Shown: positions 23,921 to 34,828 of the stretch, one piece after another
How the letters are laid out: every line of letters begins with the position of its first letter
Numbering within the stretch: position 1 is the stretch's first letter
Assembly: GCA_028023455.1 (NCBI GenBank)
Contig: JAQFVV010000072.1
Location: forward strand, 3,742,501 to 3,806,500
DNA: 64,000 nt
DNA from: Epiperipatus broadwayi
Taxonomy: Eukaryota > Onychophora > Udeonychophora > Euonychophora > Peripatidae
Reading direction: 5' to 3'
The notes under the pieces: model-generated
The model's database searches: none
What the model saw: the letters and a program-made list of their open reading frames with translations, nothing else
Told to the model about the DNA's origin: nothing
Position numbers and translations under genes: made by a program

Positions 23921-25220
23921 ATAAAAAATTTAAACAATAAAACTGAAGCCATGATCCCTGAACATTAAGTTCTAGAGTTCACCACTCAGCTACTTCTTTA
24001 AACTAGTCAGGGCCCATGTGCTTTAATCCTATAAACAACTTCCATTCGCTATTCTCCCCTAGTGATGATTTTGTTAAAAACTTCAAATTTTCATTCATCA
24101 AATTTACATTTATCTTTTGTTATAACTTCAGAAAATTTACATTATTTGTTAGATATATGTGTTGGGAAACAAAAATTATTTAATTTTTTTTTTCAGTCCT
24201 ACAAATTTAAAAAAAATAGTAAATTGCATTACCAAACAATTGCTTTTTAAGAAGTGCACTTTATTGCTATTGGTCATTTGCCCATAACCCTGACAAATAT
24301 TTGAAATTTTTTAAAAAATGCTTATTATAAATTACTTTCTAAACTGTAACAAATCAAAACTAATGAAATCCTATTTAAAATGGAAAATATTATTCATACT
24401 TTTTACAAAATGACAAAAGTAATTCTGCAGGAATTATTATATTATACATCATTTTTCTCAGGTCAATCACAAACTACAACCATACCTTCATTAATTTGTC
24501 TTAAAGTGTCTTCTTCTAAAAGTAAAAAAACCTTAACCCAATTACATTTTTCTTTTAAATTAGCAATATCTTGTGCAAGAAATCAGTACTAAGTAAAAAA
24601 AAATATGGAAAATATATGTTTTTATTATTGAAATCAAAACAAAAATTATTTTTATTTTATAGCCGTTTATACATATATTCTTCTTCAACCAATTACAAAT
24701 CACCATGGCAAAGACTTCTAAAAGTAATCAGAACTTGAACCTAATTATGTTATTCCTCTAAAATAATAAATATTATAGCAATATTTTATACAAGAAATCA
24801 ATGAAAAGTAAAAAAAAAATATGGGGGGAAATATGTTTGTCTTATTGGCATTGAAACAACAAAACAAACCAACTAAAAATGCTCTCATATGGAAAACTAC
24901 CAATTTCTGACAAAGAGGAAGAGCTTGATTGAGGTTGCAAAAATTGAATTTCCACCATTTCTTGATAGTTGTTACAATTAACTCATCAATATTATGCTAT
25001 TTGTAGATTTTCCTGTTAGAATGAGTCCAAAATAAACATTACAATCTTAAAGACAGCCTTAGGACCACCATTTAAAGTTTCCTCTGAGTTATGTGAAGAG
25101 AAGTGTAATGGAGTAATGCTGGTATAATAATTTTGAAAAATTAAACTATTAAAATTCAAAATTAGCTTCTGTTGACATGTGATCAATGTGTCTAATTTAG
25201 CATCAAAACTCTCGAAAATG
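23921..25220. other. Non-coding, no recognised feature
   Basis: AT-rich. Two neighbouring segments (24480-24600 and 24700-24830) share CAATATT..ATACAAGAAATCA-like wording and may be a decayed local duplication. Confidence 0.45.
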
Positions 25221-25229
25221 CATATAAAT

Positions 25230-25385
25230 AAACAATGCTTTTCTTATTGTATTTTTATATTGGACTATTTCCATCATCTAATATGTGTGTTGGATGTCTT
25301 TAGAACAATTTAATTTTATTTAAATATTCCAAATACATTAAACAGCAATATCACAGCAAACAGGTTAGTATACGCACCAACTGTT
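25230..25385 (-). repeat. Family F tail fragment, copy 1
   Basis: Plus-strand blocks ATATTGGACTATTT, ATCATCTAATATGTGTGTTG and ATCACAGCAAACA are shared with 29795-29960 and, more loosely, with 31190-31330. The last of these lies directly after a minus-strand family F ribozyme, so these are probably ribozyme-less tails of that family. Confidence 0.5.
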
Positions 25386-26270
25386 ACTTCATGATCGCGA
25401 ATAGCGACAAAAAAGCTAAAAGTATAATTATATTTGGGGGGGGGGGGTCACCAGTTATAGTGATTATTTTCAGCCTCCCAAAAAAAAATCCCATCTAAAA
25501 AGCATTTTCATATAAATTTAGAAGAAAAAAAAAGCAACAAAACATCAAAAAAGTTTAAAATATTCACAAATATTCATGAAAAATCTACATTTTTTTTTTA
25601 TAGGGGGTGAAATATAATGCCAATTTGTATAAGCGTTTCTTGTATTAAATTTTTTTTAAAAATTAATGCCAAAATTAATTTTTTTGAGCAAAAAATTCAA
25701 TCAAATGATTCCTTGAAGGATTGGGGGAGGGGGCAACATTTTTTTAAAGCGCTTTTGAAAATAATTTTTTAAGTGTATTTGTTAAAGAAAATGTACTTAA
25801 ATTTATATCTTGCAAAATTAAAACAAGAAGCAAAATATATACTTTTAAAACATTTTCATAAAAATAAAAAGTTTTAAATATTTATTACTTTTTATTAGTA
25901 ATGTAACGAATGCCTATATTTAAAATAAAAAAATGAAAAAATAATTAATGCTTTAATTATTATTAAAATAAATTATTAATAAATAGTAACTACAAATTAA
26001 TGTTTAAAAATATTTCTTTATGCATTTTTTGTCAAATTGCTTTAAAAAAATGAATTCCTACTAAAAAAAAATAAAATAGAGTGTGAGTTTTTTATATGAA
26101 ACTAAAATTTAAAATTCATTTAAAACAAATATATAAATTACAAATCAAATGAGATAAATATTGAATCCTTTTAATAATCTGACATGGTCAGCTGAATTAT
26201 ATATATATGGTTAATGTATAGTCAAATCTCGATTTACTGTAAATATTTAATAACTGAAACACAGGCTTAA
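25386..26270. other. AT-rich non-coding with a G run
   Basis: Includes a run of G near 25436-25447. No gene is supported. Confidence 0.5.
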
Positions 26271-26274
26271 TATA

Positions 26275-26605
26275 TACCATGTGACTATATATGTAATATA
26301 GGATATATGAGCACAGACTTTCACATGACCCACCACTCTCCATTCTATCTCATAACACTGATACACTCAAGCACATATATGCTGAAAAGATAAATAATCA
26401 CCAATATACGTATTTCATGCTAAACCAGCAATCATCAGTTGGTCCAGATTATCATCTCCCACACATATATACTATAAGTGCTCAGATATATATTAAGATA
26501 GACAATCTTCATACTTTAATGGACAGGCTCCAATCTACTACACACTCCAACTCTTCAACCGTCCATTCAATTGAAAATCTGATGAAATAGCAAAAAGCCA
26601 TTTCA
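26275..26605 (-). repeat. Family A ribozyme repeat, near-complete monomer
   Basis: On the minus strand it reads: an upstream segment (TCAGATTTTCAATTGAATGG, AGAGTTGGAG, GATTGGAGCCTGTCCATTAA) shared with 1870-1940; a spacer; the ribozyme (26394-26452); then GTGTATCAGTGTTATGAGAT, GTGGTGGGTC, GTGAAAGTCTGTG and a tail with CCTGTGTTTCAG. The B-box-like segment is degraded in this copy (GTGCTCATATATCC). It is the most complete single unit of family A in the window, about 330 bp. Confidence 0.7.
26394..26452 (-). ncRNA. Type I hammerhead ribozyme (family A), core intact
   Basis: Minus strand: AUAAUC, spacer, CCAA, CUGAUGA (26438-26432), a UGCU/AGCA stem II with GGUUU loop and a U-U closing mismatch, GAAA (26415-26412), the palindromic stem III AUACGUAU, then A and the predicted cleavage between 26405 and 26404, UUGG and GAUUAU. 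All conserved core bases are present. The outer stem I pair is AUAAUC/GAUUAU here, against AUGAUC/GAUCAU in other copies, a compensating change on both strands. Activity is inferred from the core and not shown. Confidence 0.82.
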
Positions 26606-27700
26606 AAATAAACTTTACCAGTAACAGAAACTATCAGGCTAGACACTTTCAAAATCATACAAGTAAATCAAATGAAAATTGATAGAAATGTAGATTATTT
26701 AATTATGTTATTCTATGGATTAGCTTTCCCATTATTATTTATAAACATGTATGTTCAGTTGTCCTCTATAAGTTTCACCATGCTTACCCCATAAATTACT
26801 TCTGTGACTCAACAATATACTTTAATTAAGATTTGGCCAATAAATGGAAAAACCTCTTATAGTGGAATAAATCGTATTTGTGTGATAATGGTAAATAATT
26901 TTTACTTTCTTTAATATTTAAAACTGAAAGATATTAATTATATGTTCACTACTTAAAATATGGGCATAGAATAGATTGTGTTAAGAATATAAATCCAGTA
27001 AATTATATTAAAAAAATTAATAGAAGGAAAATACATGAAACCAATTATATTAATTATAACAGAAATAATTGTATAAACATTTATAAAATGTCAATTAATT
27101 TAACTAATAATTGGATAATGAAAAATGGAGGGTTGTATAACATGTGTTATTATAAAGATATTTAAGTGTAATTATAGGCTTGTGTTAATTTTATATAAAG
27201 CCGCTAGATGTCACTATGTATGCAATATAGGTTATTTTTGTAATTAAGACATTGAAAAGGGCAAAAATTTAAAATTTGCCAAAAAAAACTTTTATATTTT
27301 ATTTTTATGTGTTATGATTATATGACTATATTATATATATATTGTCATATATCATTTTGTTGTTAGATAAAGATATTTTATTATATCTAGGATTTATTTT
27401 TAATTACAATAGGTATATTTAAGTTTAATTATTTTTTATATATAATTTTATAAGAAACATGTAACCATAGCAATTTTTTGGAAGTAAAATTGTAATATTT
27501 TATTTTTATTATCAATAACATTTTAAAAACTTGATTATTTTTATAGTTAGTTTGTATTATTTCTAAATGTATAAACAGACATAAATGGCAATAAAATATT
27601 TTTATTTTTCAAAACACACACTTCAGATTACATTAATGAACAGAACCGGGATTACGGTATGTATCTAAGAATAAACAGATCAAAAAATTATATTTGTTTA
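26606..27700. other. AT-rich non-coding stretch
   Basis: No gene or repeat boundary is supported. Confidence 0.5.
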
Positions 27701-28005
27701 AATCCAATTTATCCAAATCCCTTCGAACACTTTTTAGCAAAAATCTTTTATTGCACATATATACACATACACCTATGTTTTGACTGTCGAGCTATGATAT
27801 AGTTATGCATTTTATTTTGTTCATTATATCATAGCTCTGAAGAAGACTGCAGGATAGTCGAAACATAGGTGTATGAATATTTTGTTCATTATATCATATC
27901 TCTGAAGAAGACTGCAGGAGTCGAAACGTAGGTGTATGTGTATATATGTACAATAAAAGTTTTTTGCTACAAAGTGTTCAAAGTGATTTGGCTAAATTGG
28001 ATTTA
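27695..28005. mobile_element. Penelope-like termini in inverted arrangement
   Basis: A minus-strand terminus (about 27695-27800: AATAAAAGATTTTTGCTAAA on its sense strand) faces a plus-strand one (27819-28005). The plus part has two short direct repeats, 64 bp apart, of TTGTTCATTATATCAT...CTCTGAAGAAGACTGCAGGA, followed by CAATAAAAGTTTTTTGCTA. Both arms end in AATTGGATTT-like sequence. The motif CUGAAGA, GACU/AGUC hairpin, GAAAC resembles the hammerhead motif reported from PLE terminal repeats, but there is an extra A before stem II and stem I is poor. No PLE ORF is nearby. Confidence 0.6.
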
Positions 28006-28680
28006 TATAAGATATTATAGCAAAAATAAAGGAAAACGGTGATGTTGGTAATATTTGTTTAAAGCTAGTCCCCAATGGTTTGGTATCTTTTTTCTTTAGG
28101 CAAATATATGCTGGAAAAAACCTCTTTGTCGTTTTAGAATAGAGCATATTGAGAGTTAATTTTAAAATGTTCAAGAACTAATGTTGCTATTGTTCTATTA
28201 ACAAAATTACTTTATTGTTATAAAGAAAAAAATATTTTAGAGATAAAGATTTGATAAATAAAGTACAATAACATTTCATTATTTTTCATTTGATTTATAT
28301 ATGAGTGGATGACGATTGATAGATAGATGAACTTTTTTTTTTTTTTTACTTTATAAAAATTAAATTGACAAATGTAACCAAAATAAAACCTCTTCTCTGT
28401 TTACTTACTTTGGAGCAAATAGATTTCTAAGAATAATTTTAAAAAGTTGGCCAAATTACATTATTATATAGATAATAATTTTAAAAAATTCCAATAACAA
28501 ATACGCATTCGTTTTATTCATAAGATTAGCTGACAGTAAGTATTTGAAAGAATTTATTGTTTAACACTAAGTTATAAGTATATTTAGACCACTTAGTTTT
28601 CTAATAACATAAACATTATAGCTGATTTAACGAACAATTCCACTTTTTGTTTATATATTATTATTCGTAGTAATTATATA
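28006..28680. other. Non-coding, no recognised feature
   Basis: The 60-residue minus frame at 27992-28174 has no recognisable domain. Nothing else is supported. Confidence 0.5.
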
Positions 28681-28689
28681 AGGAATTTG

Positions 28690-29062
28690 AACAGACATAC
28701 ACGCTCCGCTCCCTTCAGCTATCTCATACTATCGATACACATGATCTACAATATACTTATTTCATGCTGAACCAGAACTCATTAGTTGGTCCAGATCATC
28801 ATCTCCCATACATACATATAATCAGTGCTCGGTTTGTATTAAGATAGCAAATCTTCAAACTTTAATGGATAGGCTTCAATCTACTCTGAACACTAATTAT
28901 ATATATATATGAGAGATGATGATCTGGACTAATTGATGAATGCTGGTGCAGCACAAAATATGTATATTGGAGATCATTTATCTTTTTCACATATATGTGA
29001 TCATGTGTATTGGTTATATAAGATATAGTGGATAGCTGTTGGGAGCTTAAGGGTTAAAGCAT
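28690..29062. repeat. Family A inverted pair, both ribozymes decayed
   Basis: A minus-strand copy (28690-28895, ribozyme remnant 28742-28799, CUGAUGA changed to CUAAUGA) is followed by a plus-strand copy (28911-29062, ribozyme remnant 28918-28977, with UUGAUGA and AAAA in place of CUGAUGA and GAAA). The copies are head to head, so the 5' sides meet. The minus copy includes the upstream block GATTGAAGCCTATCCATTAA, which the plus copy lacks. I found no clear TSD. Confidence 0.65.
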
Positions 29063-29790
29063 ATTTAAAATTCCAAGTATATATATTATACTTGTATTCA
29101 ATCAAATATTAGTAGAATTGTATCAATAATCACGTCATGTTCACTGTTTACTTTCAACATCTGCTCAACAGCAAAGGTGCCTACTGGATATATAGGCACA
29201 AATCCACTCCTTTACTGATGAAGATCAACAGCTAATATTGGCTCTGGGATTTGAACATAGCCCTATCTTTTAGTATTTGTCTGAGTAATTTTTCTTCTCT
29301 TGAAGTTAAAATATCCATACTCTACTATTAAGAATAAAGATAACTGTGTTTTTTGCAGTGTTAACTTCCAAATTTTTTAAGCCCTTTTATTGATAAATAT
29401 ATATATAAGTGGAAAATCTTGTTTTGACAGAAATCTACAGGTTTCTTAACTCTTTAATAATTAAATGCATTGCAATTAATTAAATTTTATGATTGTAACT
29501 CTAAGATTGACATGCTAAAATAATGTAATGATGATGATCGAATGCTAGGTTCCAGCAGTTGCTGAAACAGCTTTTGAGTAGAAAATTTAATATATAAACA
29601 CAAATCTAAATAAATGCACATTAATACTTTTAATAAATTAGTAATCTTAGGTTGGAACCTTAGGTTCCTTTCAATACAAATATTATGCTGTAATAATAGT
29701 TTACCCTAAAACATTATTGACCCATGTTCTCAACTATTATAGCACTATCTATTATAAACTTTAGCAAGCAGTGTTTTTCTGAAGATTTGT
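29063..29790. other. Non-coding, no recognised feature
   Basis: Nothing supported. A lone B-box-like GGGATTTGAACATAG at about 29250 may mark an old tRNA-derived fragment. Confidence 0.45.
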
Positions 29791-29794
29791 GATG

Positions 29795-29960
29795 ATGGAT
29801 GTTCTAGTTGTATTTTTATATTGGACTATTTCTATCATCTAATATGTGTGTTGAATGTCTTTAGAAAAATTCAATTTTTTTATGAAATATTCAAAATACA
29901 TTCAACTGTTAGTAATATCACAGCAAACAAGTTAGTATATGCACTAACTGTTAGTAATAT
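29795..29960 (-). repeat. Family F tail fragment, copy 2
   Basis: Shares ATATTGGACTATTTCTATCA, ATGTGTGTTGAATGTCTTTAG and AATATCACAGCAAACAAG-like blocks with 25230-25385. It includes a small local duplication of CTAACTGTTAGTAATATCA. No ribozyme core is present. Confidence 0.5.
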
Positions 29961-30443
29961 CAGGTTACTATATGCACGTTTAGCAATCAGTGTATTGTAG
30001 ATGGTAGTTCAATTTAAACCCCACACAGAGATTCCTTTCTGACTTTTGCTTTTATCAATGAGAATTTGGGATTCAAAATTGCAGCCAATAAAGCTTTGCA
30101 TCCAGCAGCCAGTTTTAATATATTCCATTTATTATCAAACTTGAATGCTAAAAAAACATGCAAAGTTTAATATAATTATATATTTTAATAATCCCATTTT
30201 TACTCTAATTGTGGTTACCTTTTTCCCTTAGCTAGACATTTTAACATGAACACAACACTCAATTCTTTCAGATGATAGTTTTTCTACAATGCAGTCAAAT
30301 ATTAGTACTACCTCATAGCTTAATATAGAACACAATGATGCGTATGATGTTCTTCTCTCTCCTTTAGGGATTTCTAGCCTAATCAAGCAATATTGGATTA
30401 ATGTAATAATTAACTTACCTACCAACAAAAGGTAAAAAATACT

Positions 30444-31163
30444 CCATTTCCCTCAAAATAAGACGTAAGCAGAAAATAAGCCATAGCATGATTTTTCATG
30501 ATGCTGATAATATAAGCCCTACCCCAAATAAGAGCCCTAGGTAAGTTTATCAGCTTGTTGAACCACATGATGGTTGTATTAAATTATAAAGTAATGGATA
30601 TATAAATATAGATTTTTTGTACGAATACATGTTATTCTAAATTATTTTGTAGGCAGATTCATTTAATAAACTTGCAAATTCAGTTTTACTTGCCATTTAT
30701 CAAAGCCCATTCATTCAGTCTGATATAAGAATTCCTCTTTGATCTGACCTCCAACCATATATTGAACATAAATTAACATTGATATCCAAAAAGGCTGAAA
30801 TTTATTATTAAAGGCAATCTTAGTTCACAAATTAATCAAGCCAGCTTAACATTTCGTATATTATTTTAAATTAAATATTATTAATTTAACAGAATTAAAT
30901 ACCTTTTAATATTCTCATACTGAATGAGAATGTTCTGAGACAAAACTATATATAATCCTAACTGTTACCTATTCAAGCAGTAGTAAAAGTTATTCACAGG
31001 CTGTTGAAATTACTAATATTGAAAAATATGTAGATTTTTGTATTTGAATAAATGCATATTTTTGTACAAGAAAAAATAAGTCATCCCCTAAAAATAAGCC
31101 CTAAGCCATCTTTTGGAGCAAAAATTAATATAAGGCTTGGTCTTATTTTAAAGGATATATGCA
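30444..31163. mobile_element. Possible non-autonomous DNA transposon
   Basis: The ends are inverted: CCCTCAAAATAAGACGTAAG at the left, and CTTGGTCTTATTTTAAAGGA at the right. Subterminal blocks in both halves use AATAAGCCCTA and GAGCAAAAATTAATATAAG wording typical of a widespread family of short DNA transposons. There is no transposase frame inside and I could not settle the TSD, so the boundaries are approximate. Confidence 0.45.
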
Positions 31164-31189
31164 AAATGCATTTAATATTTGAATGTTAT

Positions 31190-31520
31190 GTTTGTCTGAA
31201 GATTTGTGATCATGCCATTTTATTTATAATTATATGTTGGATTATTGTCACTATCCAATTGAATTATTACTTTTTTATTTACACTTTTCAAAATACAATC
31301 AGCTATTAATAATATAATGAGTGTGCTAATAGTTTTAAACAAGTGTTTTCGATAAATGCTGCAAGAGAAAGCATTTAAAATCTCTATCTTGAATATCCTT
31401 ATCCCCAAACCGGTTTCAAGCTAATAGCTCTCATCAGTGATCAAAAAAGCTTGTTTAGAGCTATTAGTACGCTCATTATATTATTTTTGTAATACAAGAT
31501 TATTAGGTTAAGTCATGTGA
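31190..31520. repeat. Family F inverted pair around a minus-strand ribozyme
   Basis: The minus-strand unit runs from the ribozyme (31391-31440) down through a TTTAAATGCTTTCTCTTGCAG block to the tail at 31190-31330. Directly above it, 31445-31520 is a plus-strand piece of the same tail (AAGCTTGTTTAGAGCTATTA, GTACGCTCATTATATTATT). The two pieces are head to head. The minus unit has lost the upstream half of its stem I at this junction. Confidence 0.6.
31391..31440 (-). ncRNA. Hammerhead ribozyme (family F), core intact but stem I 5' arm lost
   Basis: Minus strand: CUGAUGA (31437-31431), stem II GAGCU/AGCUU around AUU, GAAA (31417-31414), a palindromic stem III ACCGGU, then UU with predicted cleavage between 31408 and 31407, and UGGGGAUAAGGAUAUUC. 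All core bases are present. The 5' strand of stem I is replaced by unrelated sequence from the inverted junction, leaving about three pairs. It could still work in trans or not at all. Confidence 0.75.
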
Positions 31521-31689
31521 TATATTTCTTATTATTATAGTTTTGCTTTTAAGACTTTGGTGATGTTATGTTGCTAAGACTATTAATATATATATGGTGT
31601 AGCTGAAAATTATTTAGACCCATATAGCTATTTAAGTTAGATAGCTGGGTATGAAGACATATAGATGTTTGAAAATTTCAGATTTTCTA

Positions 31690-31935
31690 CTTAATAGTTA
31701 AGTATTAGATAAATAAATCTGAGCTTAAATTGGTATTTCAGATCTAGTGTCTGAATATCCTAGGCCTCACTGATGAGAGCCATTAGCTCAAAAGTGTTTT
31801 GTGGATGATATTCAGGATAGACATTTTAAATGCTTTCTCTCGTGACTTTTATTGAAAAAGCTTCTTTAGAGCTATTAGTATGCTCATTATATTATTTTTG
31901 TAATACAAGCTTATTAAGTTAAGTCACATGAGGTA
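31690..31935 (+). repeat. Family F ribozyme repeat, plus-strand copy
   Basis: Contains the ribozyme at 31752-31814 and then the same tail as the minus copy: ACATTTTAAATGCTTTCTCT, AAAAGCTTCTTTAGAGCTAT, ATGCTCATTATATTATTTTT and GTAATACAAG. Confidence 0.6.
31752..31814 (+). ncRNA. Hammerhead ribozyme (family F), one core change
   Basis: The full stem I is visible: GAATATC (31753-31759) pairs with GATATTC (31807-31813), and CCTCA pairs with TGTGG except for one U-U. CUGAUGA (31770-31776) and stem II GAGC/GCUC are intact, but GAAA is AAAA (G to A at 31790). Together with the minus copy this rebuilds a complete type I fold for the family: this copy keeps the 5' arm and the other keeps the 3' core. 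Confidence 0.72.
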
Positions 31936-32477
31936 TAACTTGATTTTCTTACTATTCAGTTATTAGTAATAATACTCAGCTTAATGTGGAATACAAGCTT
32001 TCTCTTTTTCATCTATTTCTATCTGATCAGTGACAGCTAGTATGGAAATTAATGTGCAACTTTTAGATTCATGAATACTGAATTTGTAAAAGTCTATCTA
32101 TTAGGTGGATCATTTAGAACAAATTTCATGTAAATTTAAATCCTGCTGTATAAATTTATGGTTAATTTTTATAAATAGTTGCCGCATTGAAAAGCGATTG
32201 CAACAGCAAAAACTCATGATTAATAAGACAGATCTGTCTAAATTAGCAGACCATGTATGAACCAATGCACATAGATTCAGTACTGGATAGAGGAAAAAAT
32301 ACAAACACAAAAATCAAAAAAGCTACTCACACGACTATGGCAAATAACTTCATATGTCAAACTGGTGTGACTATTCATAAGGTCTGGAAACCACTAGTTA
32401 ACCTTGCTCTTAGGGAAAAGTGAAGAATTCAGAAGGAACAGCATAGACAAGTAGATGAAATTTCTACTGATTGTTAC

Positions 32478-32570
32478 CTTTGGCAGGTTGGCTCAGTTTA
32501 TTAGAGTGTTACCTTAAAAATCAATATTCAAGAATCTAAAGATCCAGGTTAAATTACCTTGCTAGTATTG
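32478..32570 (+). repeat. tRNA-like relic
   Basis: GGTTGGCTCAGTTTATTAGAG resembles a tRNA D-arm with A box, ACCTTAAAAATC an anticodon arm and CCAGGTTAAATTACC a B box. The cloverleaf is not intact. Probably an old tRNA-derived SINE head, different from the family at 3.05 kb. Confidence 0.45.
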
Positions 32571-33490
32571 TCATACGTCAGGCCAACAACACTTGAAGAA
32601 GAGAGGAGAATAATACCATCAAAATTTTATGTGTATATTAATTAACCCGTGAGATATTACTAACAGTTGAATGTAATTTTTTTTAAAAGACAGTCAATAT
32701 TTGGTATTGAAATAATTCAATATATAATTACAATTTAATCATAATTTTGTACATAAAATGTTACTAGAACGGGGGAAAGCGGAATCTAACAATAATGAAA
32801 ACTAATTTCAAAGTACTGCCTTAATTTTCTCAGTTATATTTATTTTAACATTAATTTTTATTCAGTTTCACATATACATATATTCTTTACTGACTCTAAT
32901 TGATAATAAAAATATTTTCTTCAAATTAAATAATTGAATATTGTTGTAAAAAATCTTTTTTTTAGAAGCATAGTAATTTCATATAATAATCAAGATATGA
33001 AAGCAAGTTTTTATCAAAGCGCCGAGTTTGTTAATTAACTGAAGCCCTTGAAGGCATCAAGGCGATAGATGATTAAAAACAATAAGACAGAATATAGAAA
33101 GAGAACAACAAATTTTATTACTTATTGATTAAGCACTCAAACCATAAGGCAAGAAAAAGAGGAGTTACATTATATATATATATGATAATGATGTAATGGT
33201 TACATTTGTTATTTTTTAATTTCTGAACATAAAATATAAACTGTTTTCAATATGAAATACAAAAATATATTGAGATAAATGAGTAATACATTCTTTCATC
33301 TCCTCATCTATTTTAGTTAATCCCTCTCCCCTTTCCATCATTTTAAATATTCTCTCTCACTATCTCGCCTTTTGTTTTGTTTTTTTTTTTTTTGATTACA
33401 TATCTCTTTTGTCAAATCATTGCTTATTTTTTTCAAATTTTATTTCTAGTTTCTCAGCTCTTTCTTCCTGATTAATAATTTCTGTTAGTC
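32571..33490. other. Non-coding, no recognised feature
   Basis: AT-rich, with T runs near 33380. Nothing supported. Confidence 0.5.
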
Positions 33491-33494
33491 ATTC

Positions 33495-34010
33495 AGTAGA
33501 GTAGAGATTTTAATAAATAAGTCTGTAGTGTGATTTTCTATCCACTTTTAACACCTTGTGGAAGGGTGATAGTTCCTACCTTATGTGAGAGGGATGTAAT
33601 GAAAATTACGTTACAGAAATATTATTCATTAGTGGATAATCTCTAGTCTAATGAATGACTCCTAAAAATTATTAATATACTTCCATCAAGTAGTTTGTAT
33701 CAGAGTTGTTTGGGCAATAAGTTTGACACTTATCAATTAAACTGTAGTAATCTCCTATGTACATACATTGAACAGTGATAAAGATATGTGCAAGAGAATG
33801 TGATCTGAGCCAACTGATGAGTGCTGGTTCAGCACGAAATGTGCATCTTGGGATCATACATCTTTTTCACGTCGATGGTCATATGTTTATGATTACACCC
33901 CTACACAAGGTATCAAAAGTGAATAGAAACCAGTCCTTACCTTGCGTGAGAGTAGTGTAGTGAAAACTGCATTATAGAAATATTATTTTATTTCTCATTT
34001 TATGAATCAC
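33495..34010 (+). repeat. Family B ribozyme repeat, tandem with inverted start
   Basis: The block TACCTTRYGTGAGAG...GTAATGAAAA...TTACAGAAATATTATT occurs at about 33575-33640 and again at about 33935-34000. The spacing is 361 bp (ACC at 33578 and 33939), so one full unit with its ribozyme lies between. Just before the first block, 33495-33562 carries the same family in the opposite orientation (TATCCACTTTTAACACCTTG), giving an inverted 5' end like the other composites. Other family B copies lie at 38.6-38.85 kb and 48.4-48.97 kb. Confidence 0.7.
33801..33856 (+). ncRNA. Type I hammerhead ribozyme (family B), fully intact
   Basis: The cleanest ribozyme in the window. UGAUC (33801-33805) pairs with GAUCA (33852-33856), and CCAA pairs with UUGG. 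CUGAUGA is at 33814-33820. Stem II is a perfect GUGCU/AGCAC with loop GGUUC, and GAAA is at 33836-33839. Stem III is AUG/CAU with a UG loop, and C33847 precedes the predicted cleavage site (33847/33848). No core base deviates. The UGAG bulge in stem I and the GGUUC loop of stem II are placed where loop-loop contacts form in natural type I hammerheads. Confidence 0.88.
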
Positions 34011-34769
34011 TATTATTAAAGCTTGCAATCTTTCCACACTTTGTACTTCCATTCTACTTTACTTAAAGATTGTTCAAACGGTTTTCTGTTGGTTTTTCTA
34101 AATAACAATTTTCTATTAATTTAAAATATCAAGAAAATTTAATATTACCATATTTAATGAAATGGAGGGAAAATAGCCAGAGAACTCACCAAAAACTCAA
34201 GTTCTTTATCGGTGATAATGGAAGAAAGACTTTCAATGAGTTTTAGCTTGATTGGTTGTCAATTTGAAAATGCAAGCCCAACTCAAACATCGTAAGGAGA
34301 CAACTGGACTTAGATATTGAATGTGGCACAGTTTCCAATGTGTATTGATACTATAGATGTACTACATGAATCTCCTATTGTCAGTAGAAATGTTTTTAAA
34401 TAAAAATTTTAAAAATGCAATGGCAAAATCATAAATAAGTCCACTCAATATGTTCTTCAACTTTCTCGGTGCGATACTATAAAGTTGTTGGATTGGAAAT
34501 GTGCAACAAATGAACAACGCAAGACTTCCTAAAAGGATCTTTTATGGCAGGCTTCGATCAGTCATCAAGTTGAAATGTAATATATAAAACAGTTTAAAAT
34601 TATTTAAAAAAAATAAATTTATATTTTGATTAGCTCACTGGTCTTCATTAACCACAATTGGTAACAATATTCCACAAAACAAAAATTACAAATTTATGAT
34701 TTATTACTATTGCCTTTTTTCTTTTACTCCGTAACTACAATGATGTCAATATATTATTATTCGCTTGAA

Positions 34770-34828
34770 ATGTCGTCTGATATCCAAGAAACAAATGAGT
34801 TTGAGCACAGTAGTTCCATTCAACAAAG
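34770..34828 (+). CDS. Candidate first coding exon of an unrecognised gene
   Basis: ATG at 34770 opens a frame of 19 complete codons plus two bases (MSSDIQETNEFEHSSSIQQ) that ends at a strong 5' splice site, AAAG followed by GTAAGTTCT. Two further in-frame ATGs (34740, 34743) lie upstream, and the frame stays open beyond them, so the start is uncertain. The next bases after the donor are a pyrimidine-rich intron start. The peptide is acidic and Ser/Gln-rich with no domain I know. The call rests on the donor site and unremarkable composition; no partner exon was identified, so it may be chance. Confidence 0.3.
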
